Source of the DNA: an uncultured Luminiphilus sp.
Lineage (GTDB): Bacteria > Pseudomonadota > Gammaproteobacteria > Pseudomonadales > Halieaceae
Reading direction: 5' to 3'
Assembly (NCBI GenBank): GCA_938085095.1
Contig: CALKEI010000088.1
Coordinates: 1-34,870 of the forward strand
Length of the DNA: 34,870 bases
The notes below the pieces were generated by a model. The model did not search any database, was not told where the DNA came from, and was given only the letters and a program-made list of their open reading frames with translations. Below are positions 17,498 to 26,497 of the stretch, piece after piece; positions within the stretch are counted from its first letter, which is position 1, and each line of letters starts with the position of its first letter. The position numbers and the translations under genes are program-made.

Positions 17498-18775
17498 TCA
17501 GGACACGAAGCCATAGAGCACCCCTGCGATTTTCCGCAGCTGAATTTCTTCTGCACCTTCGGTGATTCGATAGCGCCGGTGGTGACGGTAGATATGTTCA
17601 AACGGTTTGTGGCGGGAATACCCCATACCACCATGAAATTGCATGGCGGTATCGGCTGCATTACAGACCAATCTGTTAGCCCGGTAGTTGCACATTGACA
17701 CTTTGTCGGTCAGCTTTTTTGCGACATCCACTTTATCCATTTGATCCATTTGCGCCGCCGTTTTATAAATTAATAGACGTAGCATTTCGGCTTCGGTCTG
17801 CAGCTCTACCAGCGGAAACTGAATCCCTTGATTGGCTGATAGCGGTTTGCCGAACGGTGCGCGTTTCTGCGTATAGGAAAAGGTCTCATCGAGGCAGTAT
17901 TGAGCGGCCCCAAGGGACGAGGCAGCTTGGCGGATACGGCTCTCGTGAACAAAGTGCATGGCGACTTTAAGCCCCTGCTCGACATCCCCCAGCACGTCCC
18001 TGTCGGGGACAAAGACCTCATTTAGAGTGCAGTGGGGATGGTCGGTAGGCATATTAAAGGTCCAAAGATACTCCCCGATCTGAAAGCCCTCGGCCTGGGT
18101 CGAGGCAACAAAACAGCCAATACCCCGGGGGCTACCGTCTTCTCCTGAGTGGCGCGCGAAGACCATAACGTGACTGGCCTTATGCAAACCGGTTGTCCAC
18201 ATTTTTTCGCCGGTAATCGACCAACCTTCCACGCCCTCTTTCGTCGTTCGCTCGGCGCGGGTTTCCATCCAGGTCGCATCCGATCCGTGGGCAGCTTCAG
18301 TGAGGCCAAAGCACCAGCCCAGCTCACCTTGCAAGAGCGGCTCCATCCATCGGTCTTGCTGATCCGCCGTGCCAAAATCGCGCAGCATCATCGGAGTCAT
18401 CAGATTGCCGACGATCGAGGTTTCGTTTTGTAGGTCGTTATGTAACCCAAGACCTTTGGCGGCGAGGTGCTCACGAATCCGAGCCATGGCGAGATTACTG
18501 CCACCCTGGCCCCCGAATTCTTCCGGTAGGGCGTAGCGAAAGTGACCTGCGGCATCGGCGCGCTGGCGCATTTCCTTTAGCAATGCCTCCCAGTCTTCGC
18601 GGGGTAGGCCATCTCTGTCCCAGTCGGTTCGCGCGTGCTCTCTTCGATGGTCGAAGAAGCGGATATTGTCATCCTGCATTTCAAGGGGTTTGATCTCGCG
18701 CTCGATAAAATCATCAAGCACCAGAAGATAGTCTTCAATGGAGCGGGGAATGTCGAACAGGAAAGACTCAGTCAT
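17498..18775 (-). CDS. Acyl-CoA dehydrogenase, LvaC/ACAD10-11-like by context
   Basis: ALPEEFGGQGGSNLAMARI, WCFGLTEAAHGSDATWMETRA, RAPFGKPLSANQGIQFPLVELQTE and FHGGMGYSRHKPFEHIYRHHRRYRITEGAEEIQLRKIA. Confidence 0.95.
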   Translation of the reverse strand: MTESFLFDIPRSIEDYLLVLDDFIEREIKPLEMQDDNIRFFDHRREHARTDWDRDGLPREDWEALLKEMRQRADAAGHFRYALPEEFGGQGGSNLAMARIREHLAAKGLGLHNDLQNETSIVGNLMTPMMLRDFGTADQQDRWMEPLLQGELGWCFGLTEAAHGSDATWMETRAERTTKEGVEGWSITGEKMWTTGLHKASHVMVFARHSGEDGSPRGIGCFVASTQAEGFQIGEYLWTFNMPTDHPHCTLNEVFVPDRDVLGDVEQGLKVAMHFVHESRIRQAASSLGAAQYCLDETFSYTQKRAPFGKPLSANQGIQFPLVELQTEAEMLRLLIYKTAAQMDQMDKVDVAKKLTDKVSMCNYRANRLVCNAADTAMQFHGGMGYSRHKPFEHIYRHHRRYRITEGAEEIQLRKIAGVLYGFVS

Positions 18776-18870
18776 AGATTATGAGTGCCTCGTGAAAGCC
18801 TGCAGCACCGCCTTATGGTAGGGCGCAATAACGGAGTGCCTTTGTCGATAGGGTAATAGGATAGAGCGTA

Positions 18871-19293
18871 TCAAGTATCGCGTGCGCGCCATTTTTTTTC
18901 TGCAATGGCACGGCTCGCATAACGCGGGTTGTTGATGGCCGTTACCAGAAGCTGCCGGGCTTTGAGGTAGTTCATAAAATCGGTGTCTGGAGCAAGCTTT
19001 CGCTCAGCCAGTGCTCTTGCTAATCGCTGCGCAATAGTAGCCCCTGATTCGGCACCCGGCAGCCATTGTTGGGCGGCCTTGGTGTCGAGTGCAACCAAAT
19101 CCTCGTGTAGGTTTTGCTCGCGCTCGATGATGCCTAGCACATTAGCAGCGACACGCGCGTTGAACTGCTCTCGCCCCGAAAGTGCCGGTAGTGCGCTCTC
19201 CATGAGAAAGCTTTTGACGGCTCCCAGCAGCTCTAAGGACGACACGTCAGTCGGGGTACCGTTGTCGTTATCCTGTGTCACGAGTCTTCCCAA
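18871..19293 (-). CDS. Small LvaB-like (DUF6285-type) partner protein
   Basis: 140 aa; SSLELLGAVKSFLMESALPALSGREQFNARVAANVLGIIEREQ, sandwiched between the kinase and acyl-CoA dehydrogenase genes; 16-nt overlap with the kinase gene. Confidence 0.7.
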   Translation of the reverse strand: MGRLVTQDNDNGTPTDVSSLELLGAVKSFLMESALPALSGREQFNARVAANVLGIIEREQNLHEDLVALDTKAAQQWLPGAESGATIAQRLARALAERKLAPDTDFMNYLKARQLLVTAINNPRYASRAIAEKKWRARDT

Positions 19294-20291
19294 GCCTCTA
19301 TCAGTAGCAGCATATCCAGTTCCGCCTCTGAGCGTCGGCGAGCAATAGCTGCGCGTTCTACATCACCGTTGCCACTGTGCCAAAGTGCGCCCATTGTTTG
19401 ACAGACCAATCCCCAGCTCAGTGCGGCAAAAATTTCCCAGTAGCGCACAGTGGTGAGTTCTGGCGCCCAACCCGCTATAGACTCGTAGCCTGCAATCAGA
19501 TCCTCATAATGACCGAAGCCGCCCACTGGCTTATCCAGGCGCCCGAATCGCCAGACATAGGCACATAAATAACCAAGGTCTTCTTCCGCCGGCCCCTGGT
19601 GAGCCAGTTCCCAATCGAGTACGCCGGCTAGTCCTTTGTCATCAATTAGTAAATTGCCGGTCCGGAAATCGCCATGAAGCAGCACGCAAGCAGCCTCCCT
19701 GGGCGCATGGTCGATCAGCCAGTTAAGGCCGAGTTGCATCACCGGAGACCCATCACCAAAAGCATGCAGTCTTTTCTGCGCGGCCCCGAACCGTTTTTCA
19801 AGCGTTGTAGGTGCCACTGTGTTGGGCAGCTGCGTGCAGTCGATCGCATGGATACGGGCCAGAGCCTCGCCGCACTGAAAGGCAAGGTGTTCCCGAGCGG
19901 CTTCGAAAGTGGCATCTGTTAGCCACCGCTGAGGAATGCTTTCACCCGGGATAAAATCCATGAGGAAAGCCTCCCCAACGGGATGCGCCGCGTCAAACAC
20001 CGCATATATCTCAGGCACTGGCACCTGCGCTGCGCTCGCAAGCTGAATCACGGCCGCCTCATCCTTTAGTGACAGACCAAGGATATTACCCTCGAGGTTG
20101 TCCACTGAATCTGCAGAGAAGGGCCTGCGCCGGAGGATCAGTGGGGTATCCCCCCAGCTGAGTCGCCAGGTCTCATTAACGGCGCCGCCAGATAGCCGGG
20201 TGAGTTGGTCGATCCGATCACCCGGCACTTTCCCTGCCAAGGGCGCACGCAAGGCGACATTGAGTTGTTCCGACAGCTTTTCGTGGGACAT
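19278..20291 (-). CDS. Aminoglycoside-phosphotransferase-fold kinase, LvaA/ACAD10 kinase-like
   Basis: LSGGAVNETWRLSW, CVLLHGDFRTGNLLIDDKGLAGVLDWELAHQGPAEEDLGYLCAYVWRFG (HxDxxxxN and DWE). Confidence 0.92.
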   Translation of the reverse strand: MSHEKLSEQLNVALRAPLAGKVPGDRIDQLTRLSGGAVNETWRLSWGDTPLILRRRPFSADSVDNLEGNILGLSLKDEAAVIQLASAAQVPVPEIYAVFDAAHPVGEAFLMDFIPGESIPQRWLTDATFEAAREHLAFQCGEALARIHAIDCTQLPNTVAPTTLEKRFGAAQKRLHAFGDGSPVMQLGLNWLIDHAPREAACVLLHGDFRTGNLLIDDKGLAGVLDWELAHQGPAEEDLGYLCAYVWRFGRLDKPVGGFGHYEDLIAGYESIAGWAPELTTVRYWEIFAALSWGLVCQTMGALWHSGNGDVERAAIARRRSEAELDMLLLIEAWEDS

Positions 20292-20334
20292 TGTTGTCTG
20301 TTCGCCTAAGACGCTATCTGGACTCGGTTTGGGG

Positions 20335-21525
20335 CTAGCCCTTCTCGATCTGGAAGGTCAAACCCGCGTGTTCCTGTAATCGTTCTATCAAGGCATCGCC
20401 CATCGCCGCGGCCGGCGTCCATATGCCACCTGAAGCCAGCTCAGGATTTTTCAATAAACAGATGGCTGCTTCAGCCAGCATTTTTGAGGTTGATCCGTAG
20501 CCCGGGTCACGGTCACCCTGAACGCTACTGATCATCAATTCGCCTTCGCTGCTCTCTCCCACAAAAATGGCATCGTAGTTGCCGTTCTCCCGCTCTTCTT
20601 TACTGGGCCCTTCGCCCGGCTTCAGGTCGCTCTTCGCTACCGAGTCATCTTTGGCAACATATTCGGCAGTCGCTTTGCCTTGATCGCCGTCGCCAGTTAG
20701 CAGCATTTCGTCGTAACAGAAATTCTCGCCGTACTGATGTCCCAGCAAATAGTTAGAGCGGTGAATATTTTTGGTGTTGATGGCTGCCATGATAAAGGGC
20801 GCACTCCAGCTTTGAAGCTCCTCGTCATACTGGGGTGTCATGCCGGCCGGTTGCTCCGGTCCGGTGAAGCCCTCGGTCAGTGCGAAGGGGTTGGTCAATA
20901 TCTGAATCAGTGCAGGGTTCGCCTTAGCTGAGGCCATTGTGGCATGCATCGAAGCGATGGTGCCGCCTGAGAACGTCCCGTTCATAGCACGCACGCGTCC
21001 TTTTACGGTGGCGAGGGGCTGGCCAGTTTTGTCAATGGCATGCTGTTGCAGCAAATAGACGCCGAGATCAAAAGGGATCGAATCAAAACCGCAGCTGTGC
21101 ACAATCCGCGCACCCGATGCTTTTGCTGCCTCGCTATAACGCGCGATGGTCTCGTGCATCCAGCTCGGTTCGCCTGATAGATCGACATAATCGGTGCCGC
21201 GCTCGGCGCACTGCTTGACGAGCGATTCACCGTAAAGTTGATAAGGCCCGACCGTCGTAATCACGACCCGGCTCGCATCGACCATTTGCGCCACGGATTC
21301 AGGGTTGTCTGCGTCAATGGCCATTAACTCTACGGAGTCGCTGATACCCATCTCGGCCCGGACCGCGGCGAGTTTTTCTAGCGATCGCCCGGCCATCGCC
21401 CATTTCAGGTCTGCGGCACTATATTCTGCTGCGAGGTATTCAGCGACGAGGCGCCCGGTGTAACCCGAAGCGCCAAAAACGACGATATCAAACGGTTTGG
21501 GTGCGGTGGTCATGATGACAATCAC
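20335..21525 (-). CDS. Saccharopine-dehydrogenase-like (trans-acting enoyl reductase family) oxidoreductase
   Basis: FDIVVFGASGYTGRLVAEYLAAEY, DADNPESVAQMVDASRVVITTVGPYQLYGESLVKQCAERGTDYVDLSGE, IVHSCGFDSIPFDLG. Confidence 0.92.
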   Translation of the reverse strand: MIVIMTTAPKPFDIVVFGASGYTGRLVAEYLAAEYSAADLKWAMAGRSLEKLAAVRAEMGISDSVELMAIDADNPESVAQMVDASRVVITTVGPYQLYGESLVKQCAERGTDYVDLSGEPSWMHETIARYSEAAKASGARIVHSCGFDSIPFDLGVYLLQQHAIDKTGQPLATVKGRVRAMNGTFSGGTIASMHATMASAKANPALIQILTNPFALTEGFTGPEQPAGMTPQYDEELQSWSAPFIMAAINTKNIHRSNYLLGHQYGENFCYDEMLLTGDGDQGKATAEYVAKDDSVAKSDLKPGEGPSKEERENGNYDAIFVGESSEGELMISSVQGDRDPGYGSTSKMLAEAAICLLKNPELASGGIWTPAAAMGDALIERLQEHAGLTFQIEKG

Positions 21526-21645
21526 TCCAGAGTGTTATTTTGTGGGGGAGCAAGGGTAACCCCTCGGCACGGCGACTGGGAAAATTTTATTACCGAGACG
21601 GCAATCACCGTTTCTTCATCGCTCCCGCATGACTATGATCGCCGT

Positions 21646-22392
21646 ATGGAGATTGATTGCATCACACGCCATACGATTGAGCGCCTTTTGGCTGCAATCG
21701 AGTCGCGTGATTTGCGTGCGATCCGCACTGTGCTCCACACAGATGTGACCTGGCAAAACGTGCCTCATCCGCCTGCCACAGGCAGGGAGGCAGTCGTGGC
21801 CCTATTGGGAAATATACTGTGCTGGTCAGACAAGGTGCAGTGGGATGTGGTGTCAGCATCAGTGAGTGGCGCCACCGGCTGGTATGAGCGGCTTGATCGA
21901 TTCTGGTTGGATGGCGAAGAGTATGCGGTTCCCTGCAATGGTGTGCTGACGGTGGACTGTCACACGCAGTCGATTATTGCGATGAAGGATTATGTTGACC
22001 TTGGCGAATGGCGCAGCAGGGTGACACCAAAATTGGCGTCACTGGCTGCCCGGCCTGCCGCGGCCGTGGTAGCGCGACATCTCAAGGCGGTTAGGGCCCT
22101 CGACCCTGTTGCGATGGCCGCAGACTACGCTCTGGGCGCAACGTTAGAACGCCCTGGTGCCCGGTACGGTGATTGGTATGCCATTGCAGATTACTTTGCG
22201 TCGGTTCCTGAACGACTGGCTGGGCGCCAGCTTATTTTGGGTGAAGTGGAAGTGGCGGGTCCCGACGCCGCGCAGGTCGTTTGGGAGGTGACTGGCGCCA
22301 CTGACTCGGTGGTCTCGGGTAGAGACCTTTTTCGGGTCAACGAGGGCAGGATTTTTCATCAGGTCACCACGCTCGATGAGGGCGATTTTTGA
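21646..22392 (+). CDS. Protein with two SnoaL/NTF2-like modules
   Basis: First module ERLLAAIESRDLRAIRTVLHTDVTWQNVPHPPATGREAVVALL; second VARHLKAVRALDPVAMAADYALGATLERPGARYGDWYAIADYFASVP. Start 21646 favoured over GTG 21532. Confidence 0.65.
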   Translation: MEIDCITRHTIERLLAAIESRDLRAIRTVLHTDVTWQNVPHPPATGREAVVALLGNILCWSDKVQWDVVSASVSGATGWYERLDRFWLDGEEYAVPCNGVLTVDCHTQSIIAMKDYVDLGEWRSRVTPKLASLAARPAAAVVARHLKAVRALDPVAMAADYALGATLERPGARYGDWYAIADYFASVPERLAGRQLILGEVEVAGPDAAQVVWEVTGATDSVVSGRDLFRVNEGRIFHQVTTLDEGDF

Positions 22393-22471
22393 GCTCGAGA
22401 CCAGTCCCGCTCGCGATTGGTTACCAAGTCAGTATTAGATGCGGTCTCAATGGCGGTGCGCCAAGTGCCTG

Positions 22472-22909
22472 TCAGGATGAAGCGGCTAACCAGAGCCCGG
22501 CGGCCCCGACTGTTTCGATGTTCAACTGACCTGCCAGCCCCGCTGTGCGGTGGACGCTGATTTCTGCGTACTCGGGCATTTGGATCATCTCAAGCATGGC
22601 GCCGCGGGAGGGATACATTGCGATCGCAATTTGGTCCCACAGTTCCTCGACGTCACCTAACATCAGACGCTCCACATCTGCACCGAACCCAAGGCAGCCG
22701 CCCACTTTCGGGAGCAGCTTTGCGACGCCTTTGGCATAGATTCCATAAGCTTCTCGACCGGATAGAGCGGTGTCACGTCCATCTTCGTACTCGGCGTGCT
22801 CTTTGAATTTAAGGAGATTCAACATGAATATCGCAGCGTCCGATTCCGGGGCGAGAAAGCCCTCCATCTGCTCTTGAGTGGGGATTACGGCATTGTTTAC
22901 TCGCATCAT
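22472..22909 (-). CDS. DUF1330-like protein
   Basis: FMLNLLKFKEHAEYEDGRDTALSGREAYGIYAKGVAKLLPKVGGCLGFGADVERLMLG...WDQIAIAMYPSRGAMLEMIQMPEY. Confidence 0.75.
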   Translation of the reverse strand: MMRVNNAVIPTQEQMEGFLAPESDAAIFMLNLLKFKEHAEYEDGRDTALSGREAYGIYAKGVAKLLPKVGGCLGFGADVERLMLGDVEELWDQIAIAMYPSRGAMLEMIQMPEYAEISVHRTAGLAGQLNIETVGAAGLWLAASS

Positions 22910-23019
22910 GCGCTCCTCTTAAGGGTGTCGAGCTGTTTGTTGGCGTGGCAACCGACTGTGGCGTGGGTGGTGCTGGTGACGCTGGGCTACAGTAACTCGA
23001 TTTGACGGAGTCTATATAA

Positions 23020-23036
23020 TGGCATAATTTATGCCA
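23020..23036. promoter_or_regulatory. Palindromic operator-like element TGGCATAA-t-TTATGCCA
   Basis: Perfect 8-bp arms with 1-nt spacer, abutting a TATAAT (23015-23020), between DUF1330 (-) and the dehalogenase-like gene (+). Confidence 0.55.
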
Positions 23037-23074
23037 ACACTTCAGTCTACCTTTTCTGACGAGCGTGCAAAACC

Positions 23075-24157
23075 ATGCAAATACTCCGTACCCCTGACGC
23101 GCAGTTTGAAGGCCTTGCCGAATACCCCTTTGATCCGCATTACACGGAAGTCGATTCCGGTGAGGGGGAAACCCTGCGGATCCATCATATTGATGAAGGT
23201 GACCGTCATGCGCCCATTGTGCTGTGCCTGCATGGTCAACCGAGTTGGAGCTATCTTTACCGCAAGATGGTGCCGTTGCTTGTGGCGTCCGGATTGCGCG
23301 TCGTCGCCCCTGATCTGCCCGGATATGGAAAATCTGACAAACCCGCCGCTCGCGAGAACTATAGCTATCAAAGGCAGGTTGATTGGATGGGTCGCTGGCT
23401 GGAAGCAAACGACTTTGCCGAGATGACTTTTTTTGGACAGGACTGGGGCGGCTTGATCGGGCTGCGGTTGGTGGCCGATTACCCCGACCGTTTTGCGCGG
23501 GTTGTAGCAGGCAATACCGCACTTCCCCTCAACTCCAGCCTAGACAAACAAATTGTCGACAAAGTAATGGCTTTTCGTGAGGACGGTCAGCGACTCAGTT
23601 TTTCCGCTATGGGCCGTGCCCTGTCGCGTCTTAAAGGGATGGCAATCGAGCCTGACGCGTTCCCAATGGGTTTTGCTCATTGGCAGAAGTTTTGTTGGAA
23701 CACCGCAGATATGCCGGCAGGATTTCTCATGGAAATGATGATCGCCCCCCCCGCGACCTGGCGAGTCGCGCCGCAAGTACTCCTAAATCACTATCTGGGC
23801 ACCTCTATCCGACCCAAGACGCCATTAGGCCGGGCCTACGAAGCGCCTTTCCCTGACCCCAGCTATAAAATGGGACCCCGCGCGATGCCCAGTCAGGTAC
23901 CGACACTCCCCACCGATCCTTCTCTGGATGCTCAGAAAAAGGCCTGGGAGTTCTTCCTTCAGTTCAGCAAGCCTTTCCTTTGCCTGTTCACTGGAGATGA
24001 TCCCGTGACACGGGGCGCAGAAAAGAGCTTCATTGGGCGGGTGCCGGGCACGACGGGTCTTAATCATCAGATATTTCCAAAGGGTGGGCACTTTCTTCAG
24101 GAATCACGTCACCGCGAGCTCAGCGCGGCGATTAGTGACTTGATCAGCACGACCTAG
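23075..24157 (+). CDS. Haloalkane-dehalogenase-like alpha/beta hydrolase (HLD-I, DhlA type)
   Basis: CLHGQPSWSYLYRKMVPLL, APDLPGYGKSDKP, GQDWGGLIGLRLV (nucleophile D, adjacent W), GFAHWQKF (second W), YEAPFPDPSYKMG, GDDPVT and GGHFLQES. Confidence 0.85.
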   Translation: MQILRTPDAQFEGLAEYPFDPHYTEVDSGEGETLRIHHIDEGDRHAPIVLCLHGQPSWSYLYRKMVPLLVASGLRVVAPDLPGYGKSDKPAARENYSYQRQVDWMGRWLEANDFAEMTFFGQDWGGLIGLRLVADYPDRFARVVAGNTALPLNSSLDKQIVDKVMAFREDGQRLSFSAMGRALSRLKGMAIEPDAFPMGFAHWQKFCWNTADMPAGFLMEMMIAPPATWRVAPQVLLNHYLGTSIRPKTPLGRAYEAPFPDPSYKMGPRAMPSQVPTLPTDPSLDAQKKAWEFFLQFSKPFLCLFTGDDPVTRGAEKSFIGRVPGTTGLNHQIFPKGGHFLQESRHRELSAAISDLISTT

Positions 24158-24255
24158 GTGTTCAAGGCAACGGGGCGCGTCCGGCTGCATCACCCGATCT
24201 TCGACCCTGGCGCAGCCTGCGCTGATCCACTATTTAATGTGGTTCATTTGAAGGG

Positions 24256-25335
24256 CTATCCAAGCACGGTGACGCCTCGAAGCGGGTCATCCCCCGTGAT
24301 CAAATCGTAAAAAGCCTCCGCCATTCGACCGCTCTCGTGAACGCAGGTTTCCCAATAGGCGACCCTTTCAGAGGCCGACATCACTCGGAAGTCGCTGCGG
24401 TCTGGAATCTTGGCATAGGGCAGTTGGGCGAGAAACGTGTCGCTGGGGCACATCAAGACCAAGTTATCGACCACCGGTTTGGCGGGCTTGCGCCAGCGCA
24501 ACATCTTGTCAAACCAGCCCGGCGTCAGTCGGTCTCGAAAGTGAGGGTAGAGCACCAAACCTGACGGCTGATGGTTATCCAGTGTGAAGTGGTAATCGAT
24601 GATGCCGCCGTCCCAGAAGGGCCCGCCTGCCGCCCCCGAGATAGCAGGCTCGCATTGCATGAGAAATGGGATGGCCCCGCTTGCTTTGAGTGAGGAGATC
24701 AAGTTGAGCTCAGAGAGAGGGATCAGCTGTGTGTTGAACCCCTCGGAAAATGGCACCTCATCGAGGTGGCGATGGCAAAATGCCACTCGCTCAAAGAAAA
24801 GGCCCAACGCTTTCCGGTTGATGGTGTTGCCGAGCGTCGCAGCGGCCATCGCCATAGCCAAAGGCACTCCGTTTTGACCTCGCGCGATGCCTTTGGCCCG
24901 CGCTGTAATAATGGCGTTTCGGAGGGCGGGGTGCTCAACAATCTGCTGTGGTCCCTCTGTGCCTAGCGCCTCTCGGAGCATCTGTTCCGCTACGTGACTC
25001 ACCTCTTTGGCTGTCGGGCGAGCGCAGCTGTATTCCTGATAGAGATACGCCCTTTGCAGTCTGAGTATGGCTGCGCTGGGGTCGGGCAGGCTGAGGCAGG
25101 CATGTCGCCAAGTGCCAATTGAGGAGCCCATGAGGGTTACCGGCCCATCGCACTGCGAAAGCAGCTCCGCGCCCAGAACTCGGTCCATTTCAGAGAGAAT
25201 GAGCCACTTGGGGCCGCCCGAGGCGCCAATCAGGGTCTCGAATGGCGCAGACCGCCAGCCCTTTTCACCGATAAGAGCGGCAGCTTTTCGGCCCATGTAA
25301 ATAGAAATGGCTGGCGTCATATCGCTGTTATTCAT
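24256..25335 (-). CDS. Patatin-like phospholipase
   Basis: IGASGGPKWLILSEMD, LMGSSIGTWRHACL (GxSxG) and FWDGGIIDYHF (DGG dyad). Confidence 0.8.
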   Translation of the reverse strand: MNNSDMTPAISIYMGRKAAALIGEKGWRSAPFETLIGASGGPKWLILSEMDRVLGAELLSQCDGPVTLMGSSIGTWRHACLSLPDPSAAILRLQRAYLYQEYSCARPTAKEVSHVAEQMLREALGTEGPQQIVEHPALRNAIITARAKGIARGQNGVPLAMAMAAATLGNTINRKALGLFFERVAFCHRHLDEVPFSEGFNTQLIPLSELNLISSLKASGAIPFLMQCEPAISGAAGGPFWDGGIIDYHFTLDNHQPSGLVLYPHFRDRLTPGWFDKMLRWRKPAKPVVDNLVLMCPSDTFLAQLPYAKIPDRSDFRVMSASERVAYWETCVHESGRMAEAFYDLITGDDPLRGVTVLG

Positions 25336-25564
25336 GGCCCTGGCGCCCAGATAGTGCCTCTGTCACGGTTTTGTCTACGCGAGTCTAGCGAAATCACACT
25401 GCGAATCCTCTTTTAATGAAAATAGGCACGGTGTTTGCATACCTACTTTACCGGGCGCAATGCGGCAAACTAGAAACGCAGTGCCTGCATCTGAAAAGGG
25501 GGGCGTTATCAGGATCGATGGCGCGAAAACGCAACACTGGTCAACAAAGTGATGGGAAAACATT

Positions 25565-26497
25565 ATGGACGATGAGCAAAAAGCCCGAACAGCACTGCCG
25601 ACAGTGCTGACACAATATAGTAAAGCGGAGGCGCTACCTGAAAGCCTCGCCGATGCCTTCCTCAAGTGGTACGCGGGCGTCACTCACCACCTGGCGATAT
25701 GGGCCAATGAACGCGAAACACCGCCATTGGTGGGTATAAGCGGCTGTCAGGGGTCGGGCAAGAGCACGCTGGTGCAGCTGATGGCACATGTTCTGTGTGA
25801 GCTTCACGATGTCTCCGTGGTCGTGCTCTCGCTGGATGATTTTTACCTCCCCAAGGCGGCGCGAAGAGCGATGGGCAAAACCGTTCACCCGCTGTTCGCC
25901 ACGCGGGGAGTGCCCGGCACCCATGACTTGGCTTTGCTGTCCGACACGATTGACGCGTTGCGGAGTGCGCGTGGACCAGTGGCCGTGCCCACCTTCGACA
26001 AAGCCCGGGACGAACGCACCGAAATGGGGCATTGGCGCCAAGTGAGTGCGCCGGTGCAGCTGATTTTACTTGAAGGCTGGTGCATGGGGGTTCCCCCCCA
26101 GCGGGGAGCCGACCTGCTGGCACCAGTAAATCGCATCGAGGAGGAAGAGGATTCGGATCTGACCTGGCGGACCGAGGTGAATCGTCAGCTCAGTGGCGGT
26201 TACGCAGACCTATTCGCAGGGCTCGATGCATTGCTGTTGCTTCAGGCGCCAGATTTTGATGCGGTCTTTGAGTGGCGCTGGCAGCAAGAGCAGCGTCTGT
26301 CGGAGCGATTCCGGCGTCACCATCCGGACGCTTCAGATCCGACTATGGGTCGCGACGAGATCGCTGACTTTGTGTTGCATTATCAGCGACTCACCGAGCA
26401 TGCCCTGAGAACATTACCCGATCGGGCGGATTTTGTATGGGAGCTTGAGGAAGATCGCTCGGTGAGACGCATGCGTCTAACGGGGGCGGCGGCATGA
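25565..26497 (+). CDS. D-glycerate 3-kinase (GLYK-type P-loop kinase)
   Basis: GISGCQGSGKSTLVQLM, VVLSLDDFYLPKAARR, HPLFATRGVPGTHDL, FDKARDER and LLEGWCMG; operon context. Confidence 0.85.
   Translation: MDDEQKARTALPTVLTQYSKAEALPESLADAFLKWYAGVTHHLAIWANERETPPLVGISGCQGSGKSTLVQLMAHVLCELHDVSVVVLSLDDFYLPKAARRAMGKTVHPLFATRGVPGTHDLALLSDTIDALRSARGPVAVPTFDKARDERTEMGHWRQVSAPVQLILLEGWCMGVPPQRGADLLAPVNRIEEEEDSDLTWRTEVNRQLSGGYADLFAGLDALLLLQAPDFDAVFEWRWQQEQRLSERFRRHHPDASDPTMGRDEIADFVLHYQRLTEHALRTLPDRADFVWELEEDRSVRRMRLTGAAA

Noticed and set aside
23002-23020. TTGACG...TATAAT as one promoter
   Set aside because: Spacing is only about 7 nt, too short for a standard sigma70 promoter; the TATAAT may pair with another -35.
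22809-23522. 237-aa minus-strand ORF
   Set aside because: Overlaps DUF1330 and is antisense to the dehalogenase; Arg/Pro/Ser-rich shadow composition.
24204-24225. GCGCA-gcc-TGCGC hairpin between convergent genes as terminator
   Set aside because: Short stem without a T-run on either strand.
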